Positions 37,147 through 46,868 are shown, counted from the first letter of the stretch. The stretch: 64,000 nt of DNA from Bacteroidaceae bacterium (GCA_017379075.1 JAFNXL010000015.1:62001-126000); one strand, 5' to 3'. The notes: generated from the letters alone by a model not told the origin. Program-made: numbers and translations.

Positions 37147-37863
37147 TTAGTTCAGACGGAACATTACGGGCAAGTTGAAGCGAGAGCGTACAGCCTTGTT
37201 TCCCTGACGGGCGGGCTGCCACTTGGGCATCATCTTAACCACGCGCTCAGCCTCCTTTGAGAGGTTGGGGTCTGGTGAACGAACGATTTCCACATCTACG
37301 ATAGAACCGTCTCGGTTAACCACAAACTTAACCACTACACGACCCTGAACACCCTGTTCCTGACAGATTGAAGGATACTTCAGATTCTCTGCCAACCACT
37401 TCATACACTCAGCGTCACCACCGGGGAACTGTGCGTTCTGCTCTACCACGTCATAGATACGGTCATCATCGTCTGCTTCCACAACGGGGCCAACAGGACC
37501 TGTTGCCACAACAGCAGAGGGAGCACCAGTACCTACTACGGCAGTAATAGCCTGATTCATTTCTTCAGAGGTTTCCACTTCTTCCTCGGGGATTTCAGTC
37601 TCATCCTCCACAATGTTGATGATTTCAGCCACCTTGGGCGCTGCTGCTGGAGGAGGAGCCACCACAACCTGCTGCTGTGTAATGGGGATCATGTCCTCTT
37701 CCATCTTGAAATCATAGATCTTTTCAGTCTCTACAATCTTGATTTCACGTTGTGTGTACTCGAAGGCCACAAACATGGCGGCCAAAGCCAAGACATAGCC
37801 AATCAAGATACCTGTTGACTTCTGGCTCCGAAGTTCTTCGTTTAGCGTTTTGTTGGTTTCCAT
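37147..37863 (-). CDS. tonB: TonB-family energy transducer
   Basis: 238 aa starting METNKTLNEELRSQK (37863); the upstream start at 37902 adds 13 unlikely residues. One membrane helix (GILIGYVLALAAMFVAFEYT), an acidic/proline-rich periplasmic linker (VVAPPPAAAPKVAEI, EDETEIPEEEVETSEEM) and a C-terminal TonB domain (VQGRVVVKFVVNRDGSIVDV, MPKWQPARQGNKAVRSRFNL). It transmits ExbB/ExbD work to outer-membrane receptors. The ExbB/ExbD genes lie 3 kb downstream. Confidence 0.94.
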   Translation of the reverse strand: METNKTLNEELRSQKSTGILIGYVLALAAMFVAFEYTQREIKIVETEKIYDFKMEEDMIPITQQQVVVAPPPAAAPKVAEIINIVEDETEIPEEEVETSEEMNQAITAVVGTGAPSAVVATGPVGPVVEADDDDRIYDVVEQNAQFPGGDAECMKWLAENLKYPSICQEQGVQGRVVVKFVVNRDGSIVDVEIVRSPDPNLSKEAERVVKMMPKWQPARQGNKAVRSRFNLPVMFRLN

Positions 37864-38003
37864 ATATGTGTTTTTTTCTTTATTTTCGTCTCTTTGGGGC
37901 AAATGTAGTACATTTTTTTTATTTTACGCCCCCCAACTGCCCATTTTTTTTCCTTCATGTGTATTTTTTCTTCTTTAAGGCCTCATATTGCGGGAAAATG
38001 CAC

Positions 38004-38011
38004 TATCTTTG
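38004..38011 (+). promoter_or_regulatory. -7 box of the porQ-cmk-ispH operon
   Basis: TATCTTTG matches TAnnTTTG and lies 20 bases before the porQ start. No clear TTTG occurs at the -33 position. This 167-base gap also serves the divergent tonB gene. Confidence 0.5.
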
Positions 38012-38030
38012 GCACAGAAATAGATAAACT

Positions 38031-39026
38031 ATGTCCCGAAAATGCCCCATAACACTCATCGCATTATTCTGTGCCGCAAACTTGTCGTTAAAGGCACAGG
38101 AAAGCACCAGTGTTTTCAATTTTCTGAATCTGCCCACATCATCGCACGCAACGGCTTTGGGAGGCAAAAACATTTCCTTAATTGAAGATGACATTTCCCT
38201 GGCCTTCCACAACCCCGCCCTGCTCTCAAGTGTCAGTGACAAAACGCTTGGGCTGAACTTCATGACGTTCATGAAAGGGGCCAAGAACGGAAGCGCCTCG
38301 TATGCCCAACATGCAGGCAAACGTGGCACATGGGGAGCCGGAGTGCAGTTCGTGGGCTACGGTTCCATGCAGGAAACATCCGCCTCGGGCGAGGTGTTGG
38401 GAACGATGTCCGCCTTGGATATGGCCGTCAGCGGTACATATAGTTATATGTTAGGTGAGAATTGGGCCGGAGGTGCCAGCGGAAAGATTATCTACTCGCA
38501 CTATGGCGAATTCACCTCATGCGCACTTGCAGTGGACTTGGGCATCAATTATTTCCTTGAAGAGAAAGACTTCTCACTTTCCGCTGCCGCCAGGAATATC
38601 GGCGGACAGGTAAAATCTTTTGCCGACCATCATGAACGCCTTCCCTTCGACCTTGAAGTGGGATTCACAAAGGGACTGGGACATGCGCCCATCAAGTTCT
38701 CGCTCACGCTTGTGGACCTGACCAGATGGAGCAGCGACGATTACTTCTCTGCCGGAAAGAAGACCAGCAACGGACGTATTTTCACAAACCATTTCAATCT
38801 GGGAGTGGATATCACACCGACCCACCTCTTCTACGTGGCTGCCGGTTACAACTTCCGCAGAGCCTATGAGATGAAGGCTGCCGGCTCGTCCCACGCTGCC
38901 GGTCTGAGTTTTGGTGCCGGACTCAACCTCAACCGCATCAAGTTGGGAATGGCATACGGAAAATACCATGTAGGCGCCCCCACCCTGGCATTCTCTCTGG
39001 CATACAGCCTTCACAAGACTAAATAA
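38031..39026 (+). CDS. porQ: Type IX secretion system protein PorQ
   Basis: 331 aa with a signal peptide ([20 protein letters not shown], cleaved near KAQ). The beta-rich body has the PorQ/PorV-like start [40 protein letters not shown] and ends in repeated transmembrane beta strands ([20 protein letters not shown]). PorQ is an outer-membrane beta-barrel of T9SS. It lies 35 bases before cmk, an arrangement seen in other Bacteroidota, and far from the gld genes at the right edge of this window. Confidence 0.9.
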   Translation: MSRKCPITLIALFCAANLSLKAQESTSVFNFLNLPTSSHATALGGKNISLIEDDISLAFHNPALLSSVSDKTLGLNFMTFMKGAKNGSASYAQHAGKRGTWGAGVQFVGYGSMQETSASGEVLGTMSALDMAVSGTYSYMLGENWAGGASGKIIYSHYGEFTSCALAVDLGINYFLEEKDFSLSAAARNIGGQVKSFADHHERLPFDLEVGFTKGLGHAPIKFSLTLVDLTRWSSDDYFSAGKKTSNGRIFTNHFNLGVDITPTHLFYVAAGYNFRRAYEMKAAGSSHAAGLSFGAGLNLNRIKLGMAYGKYHVGAPTLAFSLAYSLHKTK

Positions 39027-39061
39027 ACACACATTATAATAATATAAAGAACAAGTCATCA

Positions 39062-39754
39062 ATGAAGAAGATCACAATTGCCGTTGACGGATATTCTTCC
39101 TGCGGTAAAAGCACAATGGCCAAAGACCTGGCTCGCGAAATCGGCTATGTATATATCGACACCGGTGCAATGTACCGTTCCGTCACCCTCTATGCCTTAC
39201 AGAACGGACTTATCACGTCTGAGGGAATCAACACGGCTCTTCTGAAAGAGAAGATGGCCGACATCAAGATAACCTTTGCACTGGACCAGGCCACAGGCCG
39301 CCCCTTGGCCCACCTTAACGGAGTCTGTGTGGAGCAGGAAATCCGTGGCATGGAAGTGGCCTCATACGTAAGTCCCATTGCCACATTGGATTTTGTCCGC
39401 GAAGCAATGGTGCAGCAGCAGAGACTCATGGGCAAGGAAAAAGGAGTAATCCTGGACGGCCGTGACATTGGAACTGTTGTCTTCCCCGATGCCGAACTCA
39501 AGATTTTTGTTACGGCATCAGCCGAAATCCGCGCCAAGCGCAGATATGACGAGCTGACGGCAAAAGGCATGGCTTGCGACATCAACGACATCCTGAAGAA
39601 CGTACAAGAACGCGACCGCATTGACACCACCCGCGAGATAAGCCCCCTGCGACAAGCAGAGGACGCCATTGTGCTGGACAACAGCCACATGACAATAGCC
39701 GAGCAAAAGGAATGGCTGATGGAACAATTCAAAAGAGTAACCAATGAAAATTGA
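39062..39754 (+). CDS. cmk: Cytidylate kinase
   Basis: 230 aa. P-loop [15 protein letters not shown] at residues 9-23, [18 protein letters not shown], and the [20 protein letters not shown] core are those of CMP kinase, which makes CDP/dCDP for nucleic acid and lipid synthesis. Its last 11 bases overlap the start of ispH. Confidence 0.98.
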   Translation: MKKITIAVDGYSSCGKSTMAKDLAREIGYVYIDTGAMYRSVTLYALQNGLITSEGINTALLKEKMADIKITFALDQATGRPLAHLNGVCVEQEIRGMEVASYVSPIATLDFVREAMVQQQRLMGKEKGVILDGRDIGTVVFPDAELKIFVTASAEIRAKRRYDELTAKGMACDINDILKNVQERDRIDTTREISPLRQAEDAIVLDNSHMTIAEQKEWLMEQFKRVTNEN

Positions 39755-40616
39755 GATTGACCAGGGGTCCGGATTCTGCTTCGGAGTAACCCGAGCCATC
39801 GGCAAGGCGGAAGAAGAACTGACAAACGGCAGCAAACTGTATTGTCTGGGCGACATCGTACACAACGGTAAGGAGTGCGACCGTCTGAAACGTTTGGGCC
39901 TCATCACCATTGACCACGAGGCCTATCAGAAACTCAACAAGGCAAAAGTGCTGCTCCGCGCCCATGGCGAGCCTCCCCGCACCTACCAGCTGGCACGGGA
40001 ACAGGAAATCGAAATCATAGACGCCACCTGCCCCGTGGTGTTGCATCTTCAGGAACGCATCAAGCGCGAATACGATGCCGACACCAGCAAGCAGAAGCAG
40101 ATTGTCATCTTCGGGAAGAACGGTCATGCCGAAGTGCTGGGACTGGTGGGGCAAACCCAAGGCACAGCCATTGTCATCGAGAAATTCGAGGACGCAAAAC
40201 TTCTGGATTTCGAGCGTGACATCTGCCTGTACTCACAGACTACCAAGCCACTGGACGAGTTCCGCAAGATTGTGGAATACATCCAGCTACACATCTCCTC
40301 CACCGCCACTTTCACCTATTACGACACCATCTGCCGACAAGTGGCCAACCGCATGCCGCACATCCGCGAATTTGCATCGCGTCACGATGTAATTCTTTTT
40401 GTCTGCGGACGGAAAAGCAGCAACGGACGAGTCCTTTATAACGAATGCAGGAACGTGAATCCACGTTCCTACATGATTGACACTTCCGGCGAAATTGAAA
40501 CCGAATGGTTCCAGAACTGCCGTTCTGTGGGTATTTGCGGTGCCACAAGCACCCCTAAATGGTTAATGGAGGAGTGCAAAGTACGCATCGAGGAGCTGCT
40601 TGGCTGCCACGAATGA
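39744..40616 (+). CDS. ispH: 4-hydroxy-3-methylbut-2-enyl diphosphate reductase
   Basis: 290 aa. The iron-sulfur cysteines lie in [12 protein letters not shown] (about residue 12), [11 protein letters not shown] (about 97) and [15 protein letters not shown] (near the end), with HGEPPRTY and [12 protein letters not shown] substrate motifs. It performs the last step of the MEP pathway to isopentenyl and dimethylallyl diphosphate, feeding the polyprenyl synthase nearby. The final 54 bases overlap the end of the convergent meaB gene. Confidence 0.98.
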   Translation: MKIEIDQGSGFCFGVTRAIGKAEEELTNGSKLYCLGDIVHNGKECDRLKRLGLITIDHEAYQKLNKAKVLLRAHGEPPRTYQLAREQEIEIIDATCPVVLHLQERIKREYDADTSKQKQIVIFGKNGHAEVLGLVGQTQGTAIVIEKFEDAKLLDFERDICLYSQTTKPLDEFRKIVEYIQLHISSTATFTYYDTICRQVANRMPHIREFASRHDVILFVCGRKSSNGRVLYNECRNVNPRSYMIDTSGEIETEWFQNCRSVGICGATSTPKWLMEECKVRIEELLGCHE

Positions 40617-41660
40617 GGTCTTGCGCCCCTCAAGCACATCTTTTTCCGACGCTTTGAGCATATCCGCAATGGTCGGCTGATGGTAGAAACTGTTCCGCAG
40701 CTGCTCATTTACGCTTTCATACATCCAATACTTTGCTTGTTCCTGACGACGGTATTCAAAATAGCCGTTCTCTTTTACAAAGTCAAAGTATTGGTAAACC
40801 ATATCCCATACTTCCTTCACTCCGTAACCGAAGAAACCGCTGTAGGTAAGCACTTTGGGTGTCCATCCGCTTTCCGGCATGGGGAACAGGTGCAATGCGT
40901 TGCGGAACTGGTTTGCCGCAAGCTGGCATTTCTCCACGTTGTTGCCATCGCACTTGTTAATCACAATACCATCGGCCATCTCCATGATACCACGCTTGAT
41001 ACCCTGCAACTCGTCGCCCGTTCCTGCCAATTGAATCAACAGGAAGAAGTCGACCATGGAATGACAGGCCGTCTCGCTCTGGCCCACTCCAACCGTTTCC
41101 ACAAATATCTTGTCAAAGCCTGCCGCCTCACACAGGATAATGCTCTCTCTGGTCTTGCGCGCCACACCACCCAAGGAACCGGCTGAGGGACTGGGACGGA
41201 TGAAAGAATCGGGGTGTACCGACAACTTTTCCATACGGGTCTTGTCGCCCAGGATGCTGCCTTTGGTGCGCTCGCTACTGGGGTCAATGGCCAACACAGC
41301 CAGTTTGCCACCATACTCCTTCAGCACATGTACGCCAAATTCGTCAATGCTGGTACTCTTTCCCGCACCCGGCACTCCGCTGATGCCCACACGGATGCTT
41401 TTGCCCGAATAAGGCAAACACTTCTCAATCACCTCCTGCGCCACCTGCTGATGGTCCGGGTGTGTGCTTTCCACAAGCGTTACGGCCTGGCCGAGCACAG
41501 TCACATCGCCACGCAAGATGCCTTCCACATAATCTGTCACCGACATTTTCTTGCGGGCAAAACGTCCGCGCTTCAGATAGGGATTCACTATGGAAACCGG
41601 TGCCACTCCGCTGTTTACGGTAAGGCCCTTGTATTCAGGATCGTTTTCTGGATGAAGCAT
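40563..41660 (-). CDS. meaB: MeaB/ArgK-family G-protein chaperone of methylmalonyl-CoA mutase
   Basis: 365 aa. GTPase motifs: G1 GVPGAGKSTSIDEFG, G3-like VETVGVGQSETA, G4 INKCDGNN, plus the family phrases LAIDPSSERTKGSILGDKTR and FIRPSPSAGSLGGVARKTRE. It protects and reloads B12-dependent methylmalonyl-CoA mutase, part of succinate-propionate metabolism in Bacteroidales. The mutase genes are not in this window. Its 3' end overlaps ispH on the opposite strand. Confidence 0.95.
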   Translation of the reverse strand: MLHPENDPEYKGLTVNSGVAPVSIVNPYLKRGRFARKKMSVTDYVEGILRGDVTVLGQAVTLVESTHPDHQQVAQEVIEKCLPYSGKSIRVGISGVPGAGKSTSIDEFGVHVLKEYGGKLAVLAIDPSSERTKGSILGDKTRMEKLSVHPDSFIRPSPSAGSLGGVARKTRESIILCEAAGFDKIFVETVGVGQSETACHSMVDFFLLIQLAGTGDELQGIKRGIMEMADGIVINKCDGNNVEKCQLAANQFRNALHLFPMPESGWTPKVLTYSGFFGYGVKEVWDMVYQYFDFVKENGYFEYRRQEQAKYWMYESVNEQLRNSFYHQPTIADMLKASEKDVLEGRKTSFVAAKQLLDAYFALLH

Positions 41661-41678
41661 AACAAATCTCTTTATAAT

Positions 41679-42746
41679 TTATTCCGTAACATGCACATTG
41701 ACAATCGTCTTCGGGTGTTTGGGGTCGTCCGAGATAAGGAGCACACGCGGACGGGCCTTGGCCTTTTTCATGTGTTTGGCATTCACCGTCACCTTCAGTT
41801 TGGTACTCTTTCCCGGTGCCAGACAACGATTGCCCAAAGACACGGACAACGAGCGGTTAAACACCTGTACCTGACGTATGTTCAATGTGGATTTTCCTGT
41901 ATTCGTAATCACCAGCTTGCGGGTCAGCTTTCGCTTGTCTCCCATGCTGCCAAAGTCCAGTTCCTCTTCCGATAGCGTAAGCTCCGGCGCCTGGTCTATC
42001 TGGTCTGCCGTAAGGTTGGAGAAGTCTGGCAAGAGCACAGCCGATACCACAATTTCATTCTCCTCGCTCACCTTGTCTCCCATATAACGGGCCAGATAGA
42101 CACTGGTCTGGTTCAGCCCCAACTGGAAAAGTTTCTTGCTGTCCAGCCGCAAGCGGATAATGCCGGCCTTTCCGCCCGGAATGTTCTCGGGTTCGCAAAT
42201 GGCGGTCAGATAGGGCGGAAGATGCATCAGTTCGGGCTTGTATGCCGTGCGGTCTGTGTTCATCACACGAATAATCTGCTCTGGATAATCGCCACGGTTC
42301 ACATCGTCAAACTCCACATAGTTGCTGATCAGTCGCACATTACCCAAGTCAATGGGAAAGTCAGCACTGTAGTCCTTCACTTCCTTTACCACAATGCCCT
42401 GCAACGCCATGTAGACAGGCTCTTGCCCGGCATTGGTATGAATCTCAAAGTCCTTGTAGAACGTGCCAAGCATCTTGGCGTCAAAGGTCACCTTGATTTC
42501 GCCCCGTTCGTTGGGCGCTATTTCCGCCTGGCTGTATTCCGCTGTGGTACAGCCGCAAGAGGGTTGCACGTTCAGAATCTTCAGGGGTTTGTCGCCTTTG
42601 TTTATAAAGCCCAGCGTAAAAGTCTTGGGCACCTGAAACTGCAACTCCCCCACTTTTGTGATGTCGCGTTCTGCTACAAATCTCGGTTGGGCCACCATGC
42701 ACACAAAAGCGCACAAACAGCCCAGCACTGCAAATATTCTCTTCAT
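41679..42746 (-). CDS. DUF1573-family secreted protein
   Basis: 355 aa, signal peptide (MKRIFAVLGCLCAFVCMVAQ). Two or three Ig-like ASH/DUF1573 domains: FTLGFINKGDKPLKILNVQPSCGCTTAEYS near residue 50 and DKRKLTRKLVITNTGKSTLNIRQVQVFNRS near 270. The PSCGCTTAEYS motif is the DUF1573 signature, common and often multicopy in Bacteroidota, with unknown function. It is 18 bases upstream of meaB. Confidence 0.85.
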   Translation of the reverse strand: MKRIFAVLGCLCAFVCMVAQPRFVAERDITKVGELQFQVPKTFTLGFINKGDKPLKILNVQPSCGCTTAEYSQAEIAPNERGEIKVTFDAKMLGTFYKDFEIHTNAGQEPVYMALQGIVVKEVKDYSADFPIDLGNVRLISNYVEFDDVNRGDYPEQIIRVMNTDRTAYKPELMHLPPYLTAICEPENIPGGKAGIIRLRLDSKKLFQLGLNQTSVYLARYMGDKVSEENEIVVSAVLLPDFSNLTADQIDQAPELTLSEEELDFGSMGDKRKLTRKLVITNTGKSTLNIRQVQVFNRSLSVSLGNRCLAPGKSTKLKVTVNAKHMKKAKARPRVLLISDDPKHPKTIVNVHVTE

Positions 42747-42775
42747 TATTACGATATTTCGTTCCGTTTCAACCG

Positions 42776-42783
42776 CAAATTTA
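42776..42783 (-). promoter_or_regulatory. -7 box for the DUF1573-meaB pair
   Basis: Minus strand TAAATTTG, 30 bases before the DUF1573 start; the upstream -33 position reads TTTC rather than TTTG. Confidence 0.5.
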
Positions 42784-42861
42784 CTTCATTTTTTCCATAT
42801 CCGAAAACTTATGGCACACATTTCCCCTCCCACTCATTACTTTTGCGTTTACACACAATGC

Positions 42862-42897
42862 AGAAGAGCCGGAGAACATCCGTCCCCCGACTCTTCT
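42862..42897 (-). terminator. Hairpin after the BlaR1-like gene
   Basis: AGAAGAG (42862-42868) and CTCTTCT (42891-42897) form a stem extended by GG/CC and one wobble pair. No T run follows on the minus strand, so terminator function is uncertain. Confidence 0.4.
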
Positions 42898-42932
42898 ATG
42901 CCAGACTTTTTCTTCCATCAATCATCGTATAC

Positions 42933-44978
42933 TTAGTCCATCCGTGTAAATTGTTTCCGCACGTCTTCGCTACCATTGAATTTATAGCACTCGTTCATTA
43001 TCCTTACCATTTCAGGATAGTCGTCCTTAAACATCTTGTTAAACCGGTTCAAATGCTTGCCATACGTTTGTACGTGATAAGGTGCTGACCAATAAAATGA
43101 CCAGAATGAGGTTTGGACGTCACTGGAACGTCTGGAGAGTTGTTCCATAAAGTTTTCCATGTCCTTCTCCATAAACTTGTGGAGTACCGTTTGCAGATAA
43201 TTCGGTGCGTCAGCATCCAGCACCGCTCCAGTGGCCAGGTCAATCAGACGGTTCAAATACGCATCCTTGTTAACAAGCGTCAGTTTGTTACCGAACATTT
43301 GCAACTGTTCATATCCCAGGTCATACATAATCCTGTCTATTCCAGATTTATCAAAACTGTACAGGTTAATAAATTCTTGCCAGTTTTTGGGGAAAGCATT
43401 GAAATAGGCTTGTTGCCACACCTGTATGTTTATATTCTTCACCAAATTACGATAAGCCGTATTAAGTTTCAACGTATCCACAATAAAGGCATTAGCCGAT
43501 TTGGGCGGTGCATTCTGAATTAGGCCCGACGAATGTAACATCATCCAAAGTTTCTCATACTCCTTCCCTGTCTTTTCTGATACCACTCTTCGCTTGGATG
43601 AAGATTCTTTATGCCGGTTTGCTGATTTAGTAGAATGGAAATCTACCGTTGTACTATAGAAATAGACTGGATGAACATCCGATGCGTGTCTTGTGTAGTA
43701 CAGATAAGTCTCATTTATCAGTTTGTCCAGTTCTGCTGCCGATGCAGACACATCTGTTACAAGTATCACAAACGTTGGATTCAATTTCCTTAGATGGCCA
43801 TAGACGGAAGACAAATAACCGGGTTCTATACGTTGCTTTCCGTTACGATACATGACATCTCCCCACCTGTTCATCAATACGTTTACAACTTCACTCTCCC
43901 TGATCTCTTTCGGAAACAATTTGAGGTTCTTCGCATATCGGCTACTTGCCTCTTCCATTTCCTTGATTTTGCTGATGCCAGGTTCTAGAACCGGATTCTC
44001 TTCCTTTACAGGTAGCTCCTCACTGCTTTCTGTCCGGGCAAAAGAAATGGCAGCGACAAACATTACAGCAGGCACAAAAGCGGCTTTCAGCATTCTCATT
44101 CCATTTGTTTTTTTCTTGTTCATCATAATGATTCTTTCTTTTAACGTTCCATGATTCAGCCGATGAGCAATAGTCTGCAGCCTGCTGCCTACGGTCCTGG
44201 TCACCAATAATTGTTGATATATGTTCGCATTTATTCCATTGTCAAGTACAGCCTTGTCCGCCTCGTATTCATGTACAGACCGCAAGTCTCGTCCAAGCAG
44301 ACAGACCACCGGATTGAACCATTGCAGCATGGCCAGCGCCTCCAGCAACAGGATGTCCCACGAATGTCCCATACGGATGTGTGCTTGTTCGTGCGCCATT
44401 ACAAGAAAACGCATCTGATCATAATCCTTTGTGCTGATGATGATATGACGCATGAAGCTACGTGGGGCGAAGTCCCCGGAAAAGATTACCACATCATTGC
44501 CAAATTCGTCCTCCAAGTGCATTCCGCCTTGCAGGCAACGATATAATTCCCATATCTGACGGAGGAATCTGGTCAGCATCAAGGCTACACCTGCCAAATA
44601 TATAATCATCCAAATGGGAATGGCGGTATGCCATGACACATTTTCCTTCTGTTGTGTGAATTGCGGCACGGACACAGTCGTTTCTTCTGCGATCAAAGGA
44701 ACTGTCTCGTCTACCGTACCAGCAGGCATGGCCTTTTCTACCACCATATCTTCCGTAAACTGTTTTTCTTGCAATTCGTAAATTGGCTTCAAGGGATACT
44801 GTACTATCCAGGTGTCCTTGACTGTTATCTCTACAAGAGGGAACAAAGCCGACACCAACATGATAGCAAGCAAAACCATACGATTGAAACGGTGGAAGGT
44901 CTCGCGTCTGAGCAACAAAGCATAGCAACCGTAAAGCAACACGAGCAACAGGGAAGATTTAATAAGATAGGCGAGCAT
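42933..44978 (-). CDS. BlaR1/MecR1-type M56 membrane metallopeptidase sensor
   Basis: 681 aa. Membrane helices near residues 5-22, 35-50, 105-130 and, after the peptidase segment, about 295-315; zinc motif MAHEQAHIRMGHSWD (HExxH near residue 194) followed by E in LLLEALAMLQWFNPVVCLLG. BlaR1 proteins cleave BlaI on a signal. The C-terminal 350 residues lack the penicillin-binding SxxK/SxN sensor of true BlaR1 and are not recognised. It is paired with a BlaI repressor (32-base gap), so it probably senses another envelope signal. Confidence 0.88.
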   Translation of the reverse strand: MLAYLIKSSLLLVLLYGCYALLLRRETFHRFNRMVLLAIMLVSALFPLVEITVKDTWIVQYPLKPIYELQEKQFTEDMVVEKAMPAGTVDETVPLIAEETTVSVPQFTQQKENVSWHTAIPIWMIIYLAGVALMLTRFLRQIWELYRCLQGGMHLEDEFGNDVVIFSGDFAPRSFMRHIIISTKDYDQMRFLVMAHEQAHIRMGHSWDILLLEALAMLQWFNPVVCLLGRDLRSVHEYEADKAVLDNGINANIYQQLLVTRTVGSRLQTIAHRLNHGTLKERIIMMNKKKTNGMRMLKAAFVPAVMFVAAISFARTESSEELPVKEENPVLEPGISKIKEMEEASSRYAKNLKLFPKEIRESEVVNVLMNRWGDVMYRNGKQRIEPGYLSSVYGHLRKLNPTFVILVTDVSASAAELDKLINETYLYYTRHASDVHPVYFYSTTVDFHSTKSANRHKESSSKRRVVSEKTGKEYEKLWMMLHSSGLIQNAPPKSANAFIVDTLKLNTAYRNLVKNINIQVWQQAYFNAFPKNWQEFINLYSFDKSGIDRIMYDLGYEQLQMFGNKLTLVNKDAYLNRLIDLATGAVLDADAPNYLQTVLHKFMEKDMENFMEQLSRRSSDVQTSFWSFYWSAPYHVQTYGKHLNRFNKMFKDDYPEMVRIMNECYKFNGSEDVRKQFTRMD

Positions 44979-45010
44979 GGCTTTTTGTGTTTATATTATT
45001 ATTAATGTAG

Positions 45011-45388
45011 TCAGCTGGGAGTATTCCCCTTTATCATCTCCAGCAGCTCCACAATCTCATCCTCGGAAAGGTCCTCGTTCTGTACAAGGAAGGAAAACAA
45101 CTTCTTAGCAGAGTTACCAAACAAGGCATCCTTCACGTCATTCACCACATCCTTGATGTATTTGTCACGGCTCATAGTGGGAGAAAAACAGAAAGTGCGA
45201 ATCTCGTTTGCCCTTTTGCAGTGCGAAACATAACCCTTAGCCTCAAGTATCTTCAGGAAAGTACTTACGGTGGAATAAGCGGGTTTGGGATCAGGATATT
45301 CCGCTATAATTTCATACACAGATAGAGCTTTTTCATGTCCCCATAAGATATTCATCACTGCAATCTCTGCTTTGGTCAGCGGTTTCAT
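45011..45388 (-). CDS. BlaI/MecI-family transcriptional repressor
   Basis: 125 aa from the ATG at 45388 (MKPLTKAEIAVMNILWGHEK); an ATG at 45406 is an alternative, and the longest frame from 45457 would start upstream of the predicted transcription start. Winged-helix domain (ALSVYEIIAEYPDPKPAYST) then the dimerisation part with the cleavage-region-like EIRTFCFSPTMSRDKYI. It should repress its own operon until its M56 partner acts. Confidence 0.93.
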   Translation of the reverse strand: MKPLTKAEIAVMNILWGHEKALSVYEIIAEYPDPKPAYSTVSTFLKILEAKGYVSHCKRANEIRTFCFSPTMSRDKYIKDVVNDVKDALFGNSAKKLFSFLVQNEDLSEDEIVELLEMIKGNTPS

Positions 45389-45421
45389 TTGTCTTATCTT
45401 TATCATATTTTCCGTCAAATG

Positions 45422-45468
45422 ATGTCTTACATTTGCAAAAGTATCTGGTTTGCGCATCGGTCAACAAA
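45422..45468 (-). promoter_or_regulatory. Promoter and candidate operator of the BlaI-BlaR1-like operon
   Basis: Minus strand: -33 TTTG (45465-45468), 21 bases, -7 TACTTTTG (45436-45443). Immediately after it lies the 11-base dyad ATGTaagACAT (45432-45422), positioned where a BlaI dimer would block the polymerase. The operator assignment is inference. Confidence 0.6.
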
Positions 45469-45604
45469 AAACATTCGCAAAAAATGAAAAGACGCCTGTT
45501 TTTTAACATTTTTATTTAGATTAACGAATTTGCTTAACATTCGTTAACGCATCGTCGCGATAAAATTGACTTTTTGGACAGCGTATGAATATACTTTCCT
45601 CAAC

Positions 45605-45670
45605 AAGCTATCTCCTCAGGCAAGATAAGCTATCTCCTCAGCCCAAGTAAGCTATCTTACTTTTTTCTGC
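45605..45670. repeat. 22-base-period tandem repeat, 3 copies
   Basis: AAGCTATCTCCTCAG occurs at 45605 and 45627, and AAGCTATCTTAC at 45649: steps of exactly 22. The second and third copies carry dyads at their start (AGATA-AGC-TATCT at 45623-45635; AAGTAAG-CTAT-CTTACTT at 45645-45662). The last copy runs into TTTTTT, giving a plus-strand terminator-like form. Confidence 0.85.
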
Positions 45671-45722
45671 CATTTTTCCCAGTGTCTTTTCCTAATTTCA
45701 GTAGACGGTTTTGTTGAGGACA

Positions 45723-46847
45723 TCATAAGGATATGAATTTCCCATCACGCATTATCCATTTCTTGTCACTACTGGAAATATAGATATCTTTTCCATTCAT
45801 TGAAAAAGTGATAGATTTAAGATTTTCAGTAATGGATTCGTTTAACGGAATCCAATCTATAGGGCGGCCGTCTTTATGGTAAGATATAGCATACAGACGA
45901 CTATTTTGCATAGAAAACCCTTCTTCATCGCTTATATCTCCCATAGCAATAAAAGCAATGTCATTCTTTTCTAAACTTACTTTTGAACAAGCGGCAAATA
46001 TCGCATCAACATTATATAATTCACAATCTCTTGGCGCATCCGGAATATAATATAATGAGGGTATACTTTCATGATCCAAAACAACGGCCTCCCCATTATA
46101 CGGATATCCATTCCCTTGCAATGTGCGTGGGAAAAACGACCAAAATTTCCTCATTTGTTCCGGGAACGTCCATGATTCTGGTACACCGGACTTCTCTGGT
46201 ATTCTGATAATCGGAGAAAAATGGTAGTTGATTTCTTTCTCGATTTTTCCGTCTTTCGTGATCGTGAATTTGTTTTCAGGTAAAACGCTGTCTGATGATT
46301 CGTGTTGAACAACAATATGATTCTCACCGGCATTATATGTCGCCTGAAAAGACAAATCATTGTCATCCTCATAACCTAACATAGCACAGTCTATGGCTTC
46401 CCCGTTTTCTTTGTATGTAATCATTGCTAAACCAGAGTATTCACATTGCCATTTGCGCGGTTCGTTATTTGTTTTAAGAAACAATGTTAAATGTTTATCT
46501 TTATGTATGTAATATCCAGGTGTGAAATACATATCCCAGTTGTTATCCTTGTCATACAATTCATTTGGGATAAAGACCTTGCATATTGAATCCGGAATAG
46601 AACTAGGTTTAATATTCTTTGGCAAGAATACTGGTTTACCATCCTGTATGGGAATCTCTTTGGTCTCTTGGAAAAGAGTCAGGAAATTCAAGAAATGTTC
46701 TTTTTCAACACAGTCATAAAGACTTCCCTTGCATACGGTGTCTGTGTCAAAAATACGTTTTGCGTTTCCTACAAAGTTGGAAAAATCTTGTCCCATAACT
46801 GATATAGGACATAAGGCAAGGACTAAAAGAATTGCGACAATATTCAT
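45723..46847 (-). CDS. Unrecognised exported protein
   Basis: 374 aa with a signal peptide ending at about MGQD (residue 20). No family recognised. It is rich in aromatic and charged residues, with segments such as MYFTPGYYIHKDKHLTLFLK, YNVDAIFAACSKVSLEKNDI and FSMNGKDIYISSSDKKWIMR suggesting beta structure. It is the last gene of a run of four co-directional unknowns (21-base gap to the next). Base composition is more AT-rich than the surrounding core genes. Confidence 0.7.
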   Translation of the reverse strand: MNIVAILLVLALCPISVMGQDFSNFVGNAKRIFDTDTVCKGSLYDCVEKEHFLNFLTLFQETKEIPIQDGKPVFLPKNIKPSSIPDSICKVFIPNELYDKDNNWDMYFTPGYYIHKDKHLTLFLKTNNEPRKWQCEYSGLAMITYKENGEAIDCAMLGYEDDNDLSFQATYNAGENHIVVQHESSDSVLPENKFTITKDGKIEKEINYHFSPIIRIPEKSGVPESWTFPEQMRKFWSFFPRTLQGNGYPYNGEAVVLDHESIPSLYYIPDAPRDCELYNVDAIFAACSKVSLEKNDIAFIAMGDISDEEGFSMQNSRLYAISYHKDGRPIDWIPLNESITENLKSITFSMNGKDIYISSSDKKWIMRDGKFISL

Positions 46848-46868
46848 AATTTCTCGAATACAGATTTT

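Larger units (their letters stand above)
45389..45722. other. Spacer between the BlaI-like gene and the accessory patch
   Basis: About 330 AT-rich bases. From left: the BlaI promoter, repeated TTAAC words with an inverted TTAACGAA/TTCGTTAA pair at 45521-45548, the 22-base-period array at 45605-45670, and about 50 bases with nothing recognisable. No gene seen. Confidence 0.7.

Noticed and set aside
42933-45388. Beta-lactam resistance locus
   Set aside because: BlaI and M56 proteins are present but no beta-lactamase or penicillin-binding sensor domain is seen.
45502-45548. Repeated TTAAC words as a 22-base array
   Set aside because: Steps are 18, 13 and 10 bases; only a 23-base near-match exists.
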